Source: Candidatus Melainabacteria bacterium (GTDB lineage: Bacteria > Cyanobacteriota > Vampirovibrionia > Obscuribacterales > Obscuribacteraceae). From it: a stretch of 33,494 nucleotides of DNA. Under the pieces are notes generated by a model. The model was not told the origin of the DNA. It saw nothing but the letters and a program-made list of their open reading frames with translations, and ran no database searches. The first letter of the stretch is position 1, and the number at the start of each line of letters is the position of its first letter. The position numbers were made by a program, and so were the translations under genes. The stretch is from the NCBI GenBank assembly GCA_003242885.1, contig QKMZ01000010.1:1-33494 (forward strand). The letters are read 5' to 3'. This document shows positions 17,420 to 25,069 of the stretch, one piece after another.

Positions 17420-18742
17420 TTGAAAGCCGGAAAGTCTTATTTTGAACAGCTTTTGACGCACGGCGCAGCAGCGTTTTCGCTCTTTCTTGCCAGCCAGGCT
17501 TGCTTTCCAATTGTTGCGCAGGCGCAGCTGAAACTGCAGGCAGCCGCGGCGCAGATGCCGAAGAAAACACAGGTGTCGAAAAGAACGTCGGCCAAGCCTG
17601 AAATTCACGCTCAGTCAAAGGTTCAAGCGCAGCCTGAGGGACAGACTCAGCCCACTGAACAACAGCAGACGCAGGAGCCGCCAGCTGTTTCGCCGTCCGG
17701 CATGCCCTTGCCGATGCACAAGGAAAAGCTCGAATCGGACGCCGAGCTTATGAAAAACGCGCCAGTCAAGGATTCGGAGCAGAAGGTACGACAACTATTC
17801 GCCGAAGGCGTTGAATTACTGAAGAAAAACCGCGCCTATGAAGCTCGCGAATGCCTGGAAAGAGCAGCCTATTTGGCTCCGCGTTCCGCTGGCATTCATT
17901 GCAACTTGGGCTTGGCTTATCAGAACTCAGGCAACATCAATAAAGCCATCGGCGAGTTTGAAACAGCACTTAAACTCAACCCTTCAATGCCTGAAGCCAC
18001 GCTAAATCTTGCGGGATGTTATCAGAGTGTCGGAGATAACGAAAACGCCATCAACTGGTACGGAAAATACCTGGAAGAAAGCCCTAAATCGCCGCAGGCG
18101 CAGCAAGTCGCGGACATTATGGAGGCACTCAAAAAATCGCTCGGAAAAATGGAGTCAGACCCTCACGGACCCGATTACTATTCAAGCATCAGCAAAGAGG
18201 GCATTTATCGTTGGGCGCCAGAGCGTATGCCTCTGCGCATTTATATCGAACCAGGTACAGGTGTGATGGGCTATTTCGCGCGTTTTGACGATGTGCTGTT
18301 GCAAGCTTTTCAAGATTGGTGCAAGGCTACAAACGGCAACATTGCTGTAACTCGGGTCGAAAGTCAGAACCAGGCCGATATATTTTGCAGTTGGACCAGC
18401 AATCCTCAAGAAGTGACTGTGTCTGGTACTCAGGGCGAAAGAGGTTCTGCTCGCATCATAGCCAAAGGCAATAATATTCTTCGTGCCACCCTAAAGATAC
18501 TCACCAAGCCATTTTTAGAAGACGGTTATCTGAGCGATGACGACATGAAAAAAGCGTGCCTGCATGAAGTCGGGCATGTGCTGGGGCTGCAAGGGCATTC
18601 CAACAATAATCACGACGTAATGTTCTTCACTGTAGATACATCGACTGTTTGGCCCGTTTTGACGAAACGAGACAAGGCGACAATGGCCAGGCTGTACGCA
18701 CCCCTTACCAAGAAGCCCGAATCGGCGGCTGCAACGAAGTAA
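17420..18742 (+). CDS. Exported TPR protein with matrixin-like zinc metalloprotease domain
   Basis: This predicted secreted protease has 440 residues. A hydrophobic signal segment covers about 10-34, ending AQAQ. A Gln/Pro-rich linker spans 40-95, three TPR units about 125-230, and a matrixin-like domain about 265-430. The zinc site HEVGHVLGLQGH starts at His382, with the third His one residue later than in the classic HExxHxxGxxH, followed by a Met-turn candidate DVMFF. The domain aligns from RMPLRIYI through FQDWC and ADIFCSWTS to the zinc site with the protein at 26610-28697, so the two are paralogs. I start at TTG 17420, with AGGAAG eight bases upstream; the frame is open to 17366 without a ribosome binding site. 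Substrates are unknown. Confidence 0.85.
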   Translation: MKAGKSYFEQLLTHGAAAFSLFLASQACFPIVAQAQLKLQAAAAQMPKKTQVSKRTSAKPEIHAQSKVQAQPEGQTQPTEQQQTQEPPAVSPSGMPLPMHKEKLESDAELMKNAPVKDSEQKVRQLFAEGVELLKKNRAYEARECLERAAYLAPRSAGIHCNLGLAYQNSGNINKAIGEFETALKLNPSMPEATLNLAGCYQSVGDNENAINWYGKYLEESPKSPQAQQVADIMEALKKSLGKMESDPHGPDYYSSISKEGIYRWAPERMPLRIYIEPGTGVMGYFARFDDVLLQAFQDWCKATNGNIAVTRVESQNQADIFCSWTSNPQEVTVSGTQGERGSARIIAKGNNILRATLKILTKPFLEDGYLSDDDMKKACLHEVGHVLGLQGHSNNNHDVMFFTVDTSTVWPVLTKRDKATMARLYAPLTKKPESAAATK

Positions 18743-18785
18743 GCGGCATTTGAGCCCATCTTTCCAAGATAAACTACTCCACCTG

Positions 18786-18812
18786 TTGGCAAAGGTATCA
18801 CCCCGCTATACT
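18786..18812 (+). promoter_or_regulatory. Candidate promoter upstream of the glycine-zipper gene
   Basis: TTGGCA (18786-18791) and TATACT (18807-18812) are separated by 15 bp, a short but tolerable spacing for a sigma-70-type promoter. It lies 65 bp before a GTG start with a strong ribosome binding site. Confidence 0.35.
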
Positions 18813-18876
18813 GGCGAGGTCAATTCTTAGACCTATTTCGTCGCAGAAAACACCCGCATTAACTTGGGAGCAACAA

Positions 18877-20055
18877 GTGATTTTGCAGTTCAACAAATCA
18901 TCCGGCAAATTATCGAGACCAGCCAAAACGCAAAAGGTTCTTGCAGCATTGTGCGCCAGTTCAATTTGCGCCTCACTTCTTTCGGTTTCGATTTCCGCAC
19001 CAAGTGTTTCAGCGCAAGAAGAGAGAAGTAGTGGCACCACGCGCGGTGGCAATGACATTGCACCCGGGACAGTTTTGAAAGGTAGTGCGACCTATACCGT
19101 TCCTAAAGGGACGCCATTCAAGCTCAAATTGACTCAAGTTCCTACCAACGGTTTGAGACTTCTAGATAGAGATCTGGACGGCAATCTTTTGCCTGCGCAG
19201 TTGAATGACGAAATTTGCGCCAAAGTATCCGAAGACATCTATATCGATGATCACAAAGTAATTCCGGAAGGCACAGTCTTCCACGGCAAAGTCTCGCGCA
19301 TTCACGATCCAAGACGCTTTTACCGAAAGGGCTGGTTGGAAGTTTCGTTTGACTCGCTGAAAACTCCTGACGGCAGAAGATTTGCATTCAAAGTCGATGC
19401 GGACAACTTCAAAACATCAACTGCGAAATCCAAATTAAAGGGAACAGGCCGCATTCTCTCGCACGCAGCCGGCGGAGCTATTGTCGGAACCCTTGTTGCA
19501 TATCAATTGACCGGCGGTATGAAGGGAACCGCCGAGTCCAAAGGGATGAACCTCGCGATCGGCGCCGCAGCCGGTGCACTTATTGCCGGTGGTTATGCAG
19601 CATATGAAAAGGGACCGCGAGCGGTGCTAGAACCAGGCGATGACTTGAATATGGCAATCGACAGCGACCTTCTCATGCCTGCTGCAGTCGAGCCAAAGGT
19701 GCGGCCGAAGGCATACAGTCTGGAAGGTCTCGACGTCACAATTAAGAAGATCAAGACGAAGAAGGACAATTTGGCAGGCGGTTGCTATTTCAAAATCTTG
19801 GAAGTTTCAATCGACAACAACACAGACCATTCCCTGAATGCCATCGATTGCTACTTGCTCGACAGCGAAGGCAACAAACACCCTCTGACGGCTGGCTTGG
19901 ATGAGGATTCCGAATTCATCTTCCACGTCGAACCGAACTCGATCAGCCAACACAAGATGAGCTTTAGAGTTGATTTTCCGCATCTGAAATATACGCTTGT
20001 TTGGTTGGACCACAACTCACGCCGCGTTTGCTATAAGCAGCCTTTGCCGCTCTGA
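18877..20055 (+). CDS. Exported protein with glycine-zipper segments
   Basis: This encodes 392 residues. The GTG start has GGGAG six bases upstream. A signal peptide spans about 1-47 (KTQKVLAALCASSICASLLSVSIS core, ending VSAQ). Residues 60-175 are beta-rich and recall the C-terminal barrel of VirB10/TrbI-like proteins (VPKGTPFKLKLTQ, IPEGTVFHGKVSRI, GWLEVSFDSLKTPDGRRFAF), but the match is loose. Residues about 188-248 hold two Gly/Ala-rich hydrophobic stretches (AAGGAIVGTLVAYQLTGG and AIGAAAGALIAGGYAAYE), typical of glycine-zipper helices that pack in membranes. The remainder is another beta domain. It probably sits in the envelope. No secretion-system partners are nearby, so I do not call it VirB10. 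Confidence 0.8.
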   Translation: MILQFNKSSGKLSRPAKTQKVLAALCASSICASLLSVSISAPSVSAQEERSSGTTRGGNDIAPGTVLKGSATYTVPKGTPFKLKLTQVPTNGLRLLDRDLDGNLLPAQLNDEICAKVSEDIYIDDHKVIPEGTVFHGKVSRIHDPRRFYRKGWLEVSFDSLKTPDGRRFAFKVDADNFKTSTAKSKLKGTGRILSHAAGGAIVGTLVAYQLTGGMKGTAESKGMNLAIGAAAGALIAGGYAAYEKGPRAVLEPGDDLNMAIDSDLLMPAAVEPKVRPKAYSLEGLDVTIKKIKTKKDNLAGGCYFKILEVSIDNNTDHSLNAIDCYLLDSEGNKHPLTAGLDEDSEFIFHVEPNSISQHKMSFRVDFPHLKYTLVWLDHNSRRVCYKQPLPL

Positions 20056-20459
20056 TAGTGGACTTCCAGGAAATGCCAAAAAGTGTTAAGCACACAAGCC
20101 GGCGGAGAAGCTCGTAACGCTTGCCTCACAACGACTATTACGACCTTCTAAGTATTTCTACGAAGGCAAAACGCTTGACATCGGTCTCAGCCGCGCGCAT
20201 ATTAGGAATTCGCAGCTCTTGTGTATCGGCGTTGCGAACCCTGTTTTTACAAACCGAAACTTACTACTGGCGACAACCATTTAAGGCGTCACCCCCGACC
20301 AGAGTCGTCGCAATGGCCATTTTTGCAGCTTAGAATAAAGAGAAGCATTCAGCTCAAATCGGTCAGCAAAGACTCCAAATAAATGTACAGAAAAGGAATT
20401 GTTGTGAGGCATTCCCAAGTCTGTCGCGTGCGCCCCTAAACGCGTATTTGGTGATTAAA
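20056..20459. other. Intergenic region without a convincing gene
   Basis: This stretch of about 400 bp separates two plus-strand genes. A TTG-started frame of 70 codons at 20121-20333 has no ribosome binding site and no recognisable product beyond a short DYYDLL stretch reminiscent of a J-domain start. Apart from the candidate promoter at 20175 I see nothing in it. Confidence 0.5.
20175..20205 (+). promoter_or_regulatory. Candidate promoter with perfect TTGACA
   Basis: A consensus TTGACA (20175-20180) is followed at 17 bp by CATATT and at 19 bp by TATTAG. The -35 is perfect and the -10 weak. If real, it gives the downstream gene a leader of about 250 nt. Confidence 0.3.
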
Positions 20460-21692
20460 ATGCAGAGTTTAAAAAATAGCGATCAAAAAAGAATAAAAAG
20501 GGCGTCAATACTAGGGCAGGTACTCACCACCGCTGGTATCGTCGACGTTGAAGTAATTTCCGAAACCTATACATCCAGCGAGCGCGACCCAGAGGAAATG
20601 GGGCGCATGCTTTTGCATGGTGGATTCCTTGCTGATGCGGATCTTCGCGCTTCAATGGAAGCAGTGAAAGAGGTGGAGTCAAAAAATCTAACTCCAGACC
20701 AGGCAGCTTATGCACTAAAATTCGCGTACGACAATTGCCTGCCGTTTGGTGCGGCGCTGGAAAGTACGATCATGCAAGCAATTTCTGTTGTTAATCCAAA
20801 CCTGCTTGGTGAGCTCTTCTTAGCGGCACATTTAGTAAGTGAATTTCAGCTGGCAGTCGCGATGGATCAAGCCCGCGATTGCGGAGTCACTCTAGGCAGA
20901 GTTTTACTGCTCACTCAAATTATTACAGTGCCCATTCTGGAAGCAGCTGTAGAACTGCTCCGCATGGTGAGAGACCAACAATTACTATTAAACTCGGCCG
21001 CTGATGTACTCAAAGAAGTTGCGTTTGGAAAAGCAACTCTGGAAGAGGCACTTAGATCAATCGGTCTGGAAAATAGTGAAGAAGAGACAAGACCGAAGCT
21101 TGGCGCACTGCTCGCAGGAGCTGGGTTGATAGCTGATTTCGATGCTATAAACGCGGCAGAGATCGGGCTCGAAACTTGTAAACCCATCGGACAAGTTTTT
21201 CATGAATGCGGTCTGGTAACCGCCCTTGTCCTGCGTGCCGCACTCAAACTGCAGAATATGATCGAAAGCGCGCTTGTCACTGCTCAACAGGCTTTCGACC
21301 TCCTGAGGCAAGTTCACAATCTACAGCTGCCGCTCGAAGATTTGATGAAAGAGCTCGGGCAGTTGAAGGCAAAAATGCTTTCTCTGCTTATGCAATCAGG
21401 CGCTGTAACACAAGAAGAAGTAAGCAAAGCAGCGGGTTTCTATGCTGGCGAGGCAACGGATGTACTGACCGCACTTGTTCAGTCCGAAACTCTTACTCCT
21501 CAGCTAATGAGAGACACAGCACGTTGCGTATCGCTCGTTGAAGGTGGAAAGATCAAGTGGGAATTGGCGACAATGGCGATTTTGTATTGCCGTCGCACCG
21601 GCGTCGACCTGCAAGACGCGCTGACGCGTGTTCAAACTGAGAGTACAAATCGCATGCACGTGCTCGGTCTCTCTCCGGCGATGGCTGGCTAG
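20460..21692 (+). CDS. Helical repeat protein resembling MshEN/GspE-N units
   Basis: This encodes 410 residues with no signal peptide or membrane segment. The sequence repeats the pattern LGxxLxxxGLIxxxxLxxA (MGRMLLHGGFLADADLRASM; LGELFLAAHLVSEFQLAVAM; LGALLAGAGLIADFDAINAA; IGQVFHECGLVTALVLRAAL; LLMQSGAVTQEEVSKAAG). This is the helical signature of MshEN/type II secretion ATPase N-terminal domains, here without any ATPase. The 623-residue DUF4388 protein in this window has one such unit. It may be a cytoplasmic adaptor or cyclic-di-GMP-responsive protein, but that is inference. Start choice is weak: TTG 20448, GTG 20451 and ATG 20460 are in frame, and only the ATG has a GGTG nearby. Confidence 0.75.
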   Translation: MQSLKNSDQKRIKRASILGQVLTTAGIVDVEVISETYTSSERDPEEMGRMLLHGGFLADADLRASMEAVKEVESKNLTPDQAAYALKFAYDNCLPFGAALESTIMQAISVVNPNLLGELFLAAHLVSEFQLAVAMDQARDCGVTLGRVLLLTQIITVPILEAAVELLRMVRDQQLLLNSAADVLKEVAFGKATLEEALRSIGLENSEEETRPKLGALLAGAGLIADFDAINAAEIGLETCKPIGQVFHECGLVTALVLRAALKLQNMIESALVTAQQAFDLLRQVHNLQLPLEDLMKELGQLKAKMLSLLMQSGAVTQEEVSKAAGFYAGEATDVLTALVQSETLTPQLMRDTARCVSLVEGGKIKWELATMAILYCRRTGVDLQDALTRVQTESTNRMHVLGLSPAMAG

Positions 21693-21733
21693 GCGTGGGA
21701 GCGCAGACGATGGCTGGCTAGACCTGGGAGCGC
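21680..21733. repeat. Direct repeat, 25-bp unit, two copies with 29-bp period
   Basis: The units at 21680-21704 and 21709-21733 share GATGGCTGGCTAG followed by a C/G-variable triplet and TGGGAGCGC. The first copy contains the last codons and stop of the upstream gene, so that gene's C-terminus (AMAG) is made of repeat sequence. Confidence 0.75.
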
Positions 21734-21771
21734 CGGCGGCTCGCCGGCTTCTGGCGGCATTTGTGCCGCCA
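21732..21771. repeat. REP-like hairpin pair
   Basis: Two adjacent hairpins occur: GCCGGCG-gct-CGCCGGC (21732-21748) and TGGCGGCA-tttg-TGCCGCCA (21752-21771). G+C-rich paired hairpins after a TGGGAGCGC word are typical of REP-type extragenic elements. They may also end the upstream transcript. Confidence 0.65.
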
Positions 21772-21854
21772 CTACAGTTAGCTTTTGCGAAATGAGATGA
21801 ACGGATTGACGGAGGCTCGCATGTTTACAAACTCTGCAACTACGCAGATTTGCT

Positions 21855-21895
21855 TTGACTTGCGCGGTTTCTCGTACATAATCAATATGTATTGA
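21855..21895 (+). promoter_or_regulatory. Promoter with palindrome at the start site
   Basis: TTGACT (21855-21860), a 16-bp spacer and CATAAT (21877-21882) form one of the best sigma-70-like promoters in the window. A palindrome, TCAATA-tg-TATTGA (21882-21895), starts at the last -10 base and covers the expected start site, a position typical of repressor operators. It would drive the small unit ending at 22110. Confidence 0.5.
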
Positions 21896-21961
21896 AATTA
21901 CTATTTGTGCGCCCATCGCTTCATCCGTAGATCGAATTAGTCAGTCACATTACTCCTCAAA

Positions 21962-22114
21962 ATGTCACCCAGTACTTACAGCTACGAGACTTTCAGCGCC
22001 GCATTGAGTTGCGTCGCGTGGCTGCTGGCGCTGCCTCTGGGAATTGCATTGACTGCCACTCTTGCCGGCGTTCAAAATAATTCGCAAAATAATGCGGGCC
22101 CGCCCCGCATCTAA
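21962..22114 (+). CDS. Possible small single-pass membrane protein
   Basis: A 50-codon ORF encodes MSPSTYSYETFSALSCVAWL and then a continuing hydrophobic stretch, giving one likely transmembrane helix at about 14-36, followed by a short polar Asn/Gln tail ending in GPPRI. It sits between a good promoter (21855) and a terminator-like hairpin that overlaps its last codons. No Shine-Dalgarno precedes the ATG; instead CTCCTC lies just upstream. I do not recognise the protein. The same unit could be a small RNA of about 220 nt with the ORF a coincidence. The membrane helix and its central position in the transcript favour a real peptide only modestly. Confidence 0.35.
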   Translation: MSPSTYSYETFSAALSCVAWLLALPLGIALTATLAGVQNNSQNNAGPPRI

Positions 22115-22141
22115 TTTCCATTTCTCTTTTTAGTTTTTTTC
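22092..22141 (+). terminator. Terminator-like hairpin followed by T-rich tract
   Basis: ATGCGGG (22092-22098) pairs with CCCGCAT (22104-22110) around a 5-nt loop. The next 30 bases are T-rich and end in runs of five and seven Ts. The T-runs are not immediately next to the stem, which lowers confidence. It would end the small transcript started at 21855. Confidence 0.4.
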
Positions 22142-22146
22142 ATTTC

Positions 22147-22163
22147 GTGTTGCGTGGCAACAC
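22147..22163. repeat. 7-bp hairpin GTGTTGC-gtg-GCAACAC
   Basis: This perfect 7-bp stem with a 3-nt loop lies in the leader region of the LysE-family gene, about 90 bp before its start. Its form matches the short palindromic intergenic elements elsewhere in the window. Confidence 0.4.
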
Positions 22164-22250
22164 TCGCTTCGCGTATGCAAACCTTTAGCAAAAGGTGCAA
22201 CAGCAGCGAGAATACACGCGCACGACAGGCGTTTCACGGAGGAATTGGAA

Positions 22251-22880
22251 ATGCATCTCGCACACTTTTGTATGGCGATTTTGGCTGGACTGGCGATTGC
22301 TGCGCCGGTGGGACCAATCGGCTTTATATGTATAAAGAGAACACTGGACTTTGGTTTTGCCAGGGGTTTTGTCTCAGGGCTGGGGGCTGCAATGGCTGAC
22401 GGCTGCTACGGCTTGATTGCCGCAGTTTCGATGACATCAGCCTTGGCGATTATCAGCCCGCACGCAAATCTGATGAACATATGCGCGGCAATTCTTTTGT
22501 TCAAAATCGGAATAGATACCTTTCGAACAGTTCCAAAAGAAGCCTCAGAAGCCGCAATAGAAAACGAAAAGAAAGGGCTGCTCGCGGCGTTTTTCAGCAC
22601 GCTATTCCTGACTCTCCTCAACCCTATGACGATATTGTCCTTCGTTGCAGTTTTCGCCGCAGTGGGCGCAAAGGAGATGCAAGCCGCGAAAGAAAGCACA
22701 CTAATAGTAGTGCTGGGCGTCTTTCTTGGTTCTCTTTTATGGTGGCTCTTTCTTTGCGCCTTAATCTCAAAAGCGCGTGAAAAGCTGAGCAAGAACTCAA
22801 TTGGAGTGATCAATAGAATCTCCGGACTGGTAGTTATCTGTTTCGGGTTGGTGTGCCTATCCAAACTCGCACAGCACTAA
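22251..22880 (+). CDS. LysE family amino-acid exporter
   Basis: This inner-membrane transporter of the LysE/RhtB family has 209 residues, the usual length. Such proteins export amino acids or related small molecules by proton exchange; the substrate here cannot be told. Six hydrophobic segments fit the family. The hallmark N-terminal motif is present as AAPVGPIGFICIKRTLDFGFARGFVSGLGAAMADGCYG (residues about 14-50), as is the central LNPMTILSFVAVFA motif near 125. GGAGGA lies seven bases before the ATG at 22251, making that start clear over the in-frame TTG six bases earlier. It stands alone between a REP/small-RNA region and the EF-hand gene. Confidence 0.9.
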   Translation: MHLAHFCMAILAGLAIAAPVGPIGFICIKRTLDFGFARGFVSGLGAAMADGCYGLIAAVSMTSALAIISPHANLMNICAAILLFKIGIDTFRTVPKEASEAAIENEKKGLLAAFFSTLFLTLLNPMTILSFVAVFAAVGAKEMQAAKESTLIVVLGVFLGSLLWWLFLCALISKAREKLSKNSIGVINRISGLVVICFGLVCLSKLAQH

Positions 22881-22946
22881 CAAGTTTTTTCAATCATCTA
22901 ATAGCGTGTAATTGCGTGCCCGTGGGCTGAAGAGTCGCCAGGTCGT

Positions 22947-22958
22947 GGTGTTAACACC
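22947..22958. promoter_or_regulatory. Perfect 12-bp palindrome GGTGTTAACACC
   Basis: This palindrome lies in the 183-bp gap upstream of the EF-hand/LysM gene and is followed by CTTGGTAACAAC. A two-fold symmetric site at this place could bind a dimeric regulator. No clear promoter hexamers surround it. Confidence 0.25.
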
Positions 22959-23063
22959 TTGGTAACAACTTCCGCCCGCGGCGGACGTATATGTATGGAA
23001 CCGGTTCATCCCGGCATTCCTCCGGACCATATAAACGCTACTACCTGACTTGAGGACACTTCG

Positions 23064-25016
23064 ATGGTTGACAGACAGCGCGAAACACAAGAGGCTCGCA
23101 CAAACACCCCGGTCGAGGCTCCTGCGGGAAGCTCAATCGACCAAGAGGGCAACAGAGTGTTGCACGAAGCCCGGGCCGGCGCGCCAAGCCCAGCCGCACA
23201 AGAATTGCCGGTGCTCACAATCGACGCCGTCAACTACGCGCAAGCCAACTTCGACCGCATGGATGGCAACGGCGATGGTTTTGTCAGTGATCATGAATTC
23301 GATGGATACGTGAAAGCCAACGAGAGCACAATGAGCGACGCTGAGAAAAAGCTCTGCGCCACCATCAAACAACATCGCGACGACCTCGAAGAAGGAAGCA
23401 ATGACGAGACGGGCGACGAGAACGACGGATTCACACGTCAGGATTTGGCAGTCGCGAAAACTGGCGCAACGGCTTCAACTGGTGAGAGTTTTAACGCGGG
23501 TCAGGGCACGGGCGACTTGCGCACTGCTCTCAACTATGCCAACAAGAACTTCGAAAAAATGGATGGAGATGGCGACGGATTCTTGTCCAACGAAGAGATT
23601 AGTCAGTTCGCATCGAATAACGAATTGACTGCAGACGAGCATCGAATGTTGAACAATCTTCAAATGCATTCAGCCTCTGTCGAAACAGGTCATGATGACG
23701 GAGCTGAAGCTTCGGTAGGCATCAGCAAGAAGGACCTTTCCAATGCCAACGAACAAATCAACAATCTGACCTTCGCTGTTGAAAATTTCAGTGCCATGGA
23801 TGCCGACGGCAACGGGCACGTCACCGCAGAAGAAATCAGCGGATTCGAAAAGGCGCGGGGCAATCTGACTGCAGACGAAAGAAAAGCGCTTGCAGATCTA
23901 AAGAACAAGGTCGGCTTGTTGGAAGAAGCGAACAATGACGAGTGGGGCGACGAGAATGACGGTTTTACCGGTCACGATTTGAACGCAGCGCTCTCGTCAA
24001 TGGGCTCATTCAGCGCCAGAGGTCGTAAAGAATTCGACCCGCTAGCCGAGACAAAACCAGAGGCGAAGCCGGAAGCCAAACCTGAAGCAAAGCCGGAAGA
24101 AGCTGCAAAGCCAGAAGAAACCACCTCTCGCACACACACAGTTGAGCGCGGTGAAACGCTTTGGAAAATCTGCGCTGACGAACTGCGCCAGCGCAACGGC
24201 GGCCGCTCCCCGTCAAATCAGGACGTAGTCGGCGCAATCAATGCTGTCGTAAACTTCAATCCCAATCTGAACCGCAACGTGATTCAGCCCGGACAAGAAA
24301 TAAAGATTCCCAAAGACTTGAACGCGCCGGCAGAAATGCGCCAAGAAACACCACCGCAACGCCGAGCGCAACCGCGTCCCGAACCTACTAACCCGCGTAC
24401 AGAGTTACCGAGTACTCCGGTCGAAGCAGCAAGGCCAGTCGAGGCAGCACCGCCAGTCGGAGTAGCACCGCGCACTGAAAAACCTTTAGTCGCGCCGACC
24501 AAACCAACAGCAGAGAGCGAACTGTCTGATCCTGATGTTTTGAGAAAACACTGGAAGAACATTGACAGAAGTGGCGATGACAGAGTCAGCCGCGAAGAGA
24601 TCCAGGCCTATGTGAGAGTGTTTGAGCGCCAGTTGTCCGATAAAGAAAAGGTCTCCTTGAGCCGCATGGCGGCCCGCGAAGGCAAGATTCAAGAACTCGT
24701 CAACGATGAAAGAGGTGACGAAAACAGCGGCATTTCTCGAAATGACCTGAGACAAGCAGAGAAAATGCAAGCCGCCGCCAAGAATCTGCTCACCAAAAAC
24801 TTGGAGTTCGTCAATACCAACGGCGACAGATTCATCGACCGCAAAGAGCTGACACAAGCCCTGATGACTCGCGACATGCCGCCTCAAGACCGCGCCATGC
24901 TCAACTATTTGAGAGCCTATTATTCAAAATTCCAGGAAGGTGCCAACAACGAAAGAGGCGACGAAAACAGCGGAGTATCCATTCAAGACCTTCAGTTCTA
25001 CGCAAATCTTGTATAG
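23064..25016 (+). CDS. Multi-EF-hand calcium-binding protein with a LysM domain
   Basis: This encodes 650 residues, with GAGGA seven bases before the ATG. EF-hand loops are visible near 67 (DGNGDGFVSDHE), 168 (DGDGDGFLSNEE), 245 (DADGNGHVTAEE), 499 (DRSGDDRVSREE) and 583 (NTNGDRFIDRKE). Each is followed about 45-60 residues later by a second acidic motif, in four of five cases a variant of NDE-x-GDEN-x-G, so the protein consists of five two-part modules. Between modules three and four lie a (KPEA)n linker (330-350), a LysM domain at about 356-415 (HTVERGETLWKIC...IQPGQEIKIP), and a Pro/Arg/Val-rich spacer. LysM binds peptidoglycan or chitin-like glycans, which implies action at the wall, yet no signal peptide is visible. 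Confidence 0.85.
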   Translation: MVDRQRETQEARTNTPVEAPAGSSIDQEGNRVLHEARAGAPSPAAQELPVLTIDAVNYAQANFDRMDGNGDGFVSDHEFDGYVKANESTMSDAEKKLCATIKQHRDDLEEGSNDETGDENDGFTRQDLAVAKTGATASTGESFNAGQGTGDLRTALNYANKNFEKMDGDGDGFLSNEEISQFASNNELTADEHRMLNNLQMHSASVETGHDDGAEASVGISKKDLSNANEQINNLTFAVENFSAMDADGNGHVTAEEISGFEKARGNLTADERKALADLKNKVGLLEEANNDEWGDENDGFTGHDLNAALSSMGSFSARGRKEFDPLAETKPEAKPEAKPEAKPEEAAKPEETTSRTHTVERGETLWKICADELRQRNGGRSPSNQDVVGAINAVVNFNPNLNRNVIQPGQEIKIPKDLNAPAEMRQETPPQRRAQPRPEPTNPRTELPSTPVEAARPVEAAPPVGVAPRTEKPLVAPTKPTAESELSDPDVLRKHWKNIDRSGDDRVSREEIQAYVRVFERQLSDKEKVSLSRMAAREGKIQELVNDERGDENSGISRNDLRQAEKMQAAAKNLLTKNLEFVNTNGDRFIDRKELTQALMTRDMPPQDRAMLNYLRAYYSKFQEGANNERGDENSGVSIQDLQFYANLV

Positions 25017-25069
25017 ATAATTTAGGACAGACCCAGTCTCAATCAACGAAATTTGATGCATATCCAACG

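Noticed and set aside
18877..20055. Type IV secretion VirB10/TrbI assignment
   Set aside because: The similarity is loose and no other secretion or conjugation gene is present.
20121..20333. 70-codon frame starting like a J-domain (DYYDLL)
   Set aside because: It starts with TTG and has no ribosome binding site. The similarity covers fewer than ten residues, and no HPD motif follows.
21689..21916. Minus-strand 75-codon frame with a CxxC (RSCRVCKH), opposite the small transcription unit
   Set aside because: Its C-terminal third is translated REP-like repeat, and its start has only a weak GGATGA. It overlaps a good plus-strand promoter. It cannot be excluded but is not supported.
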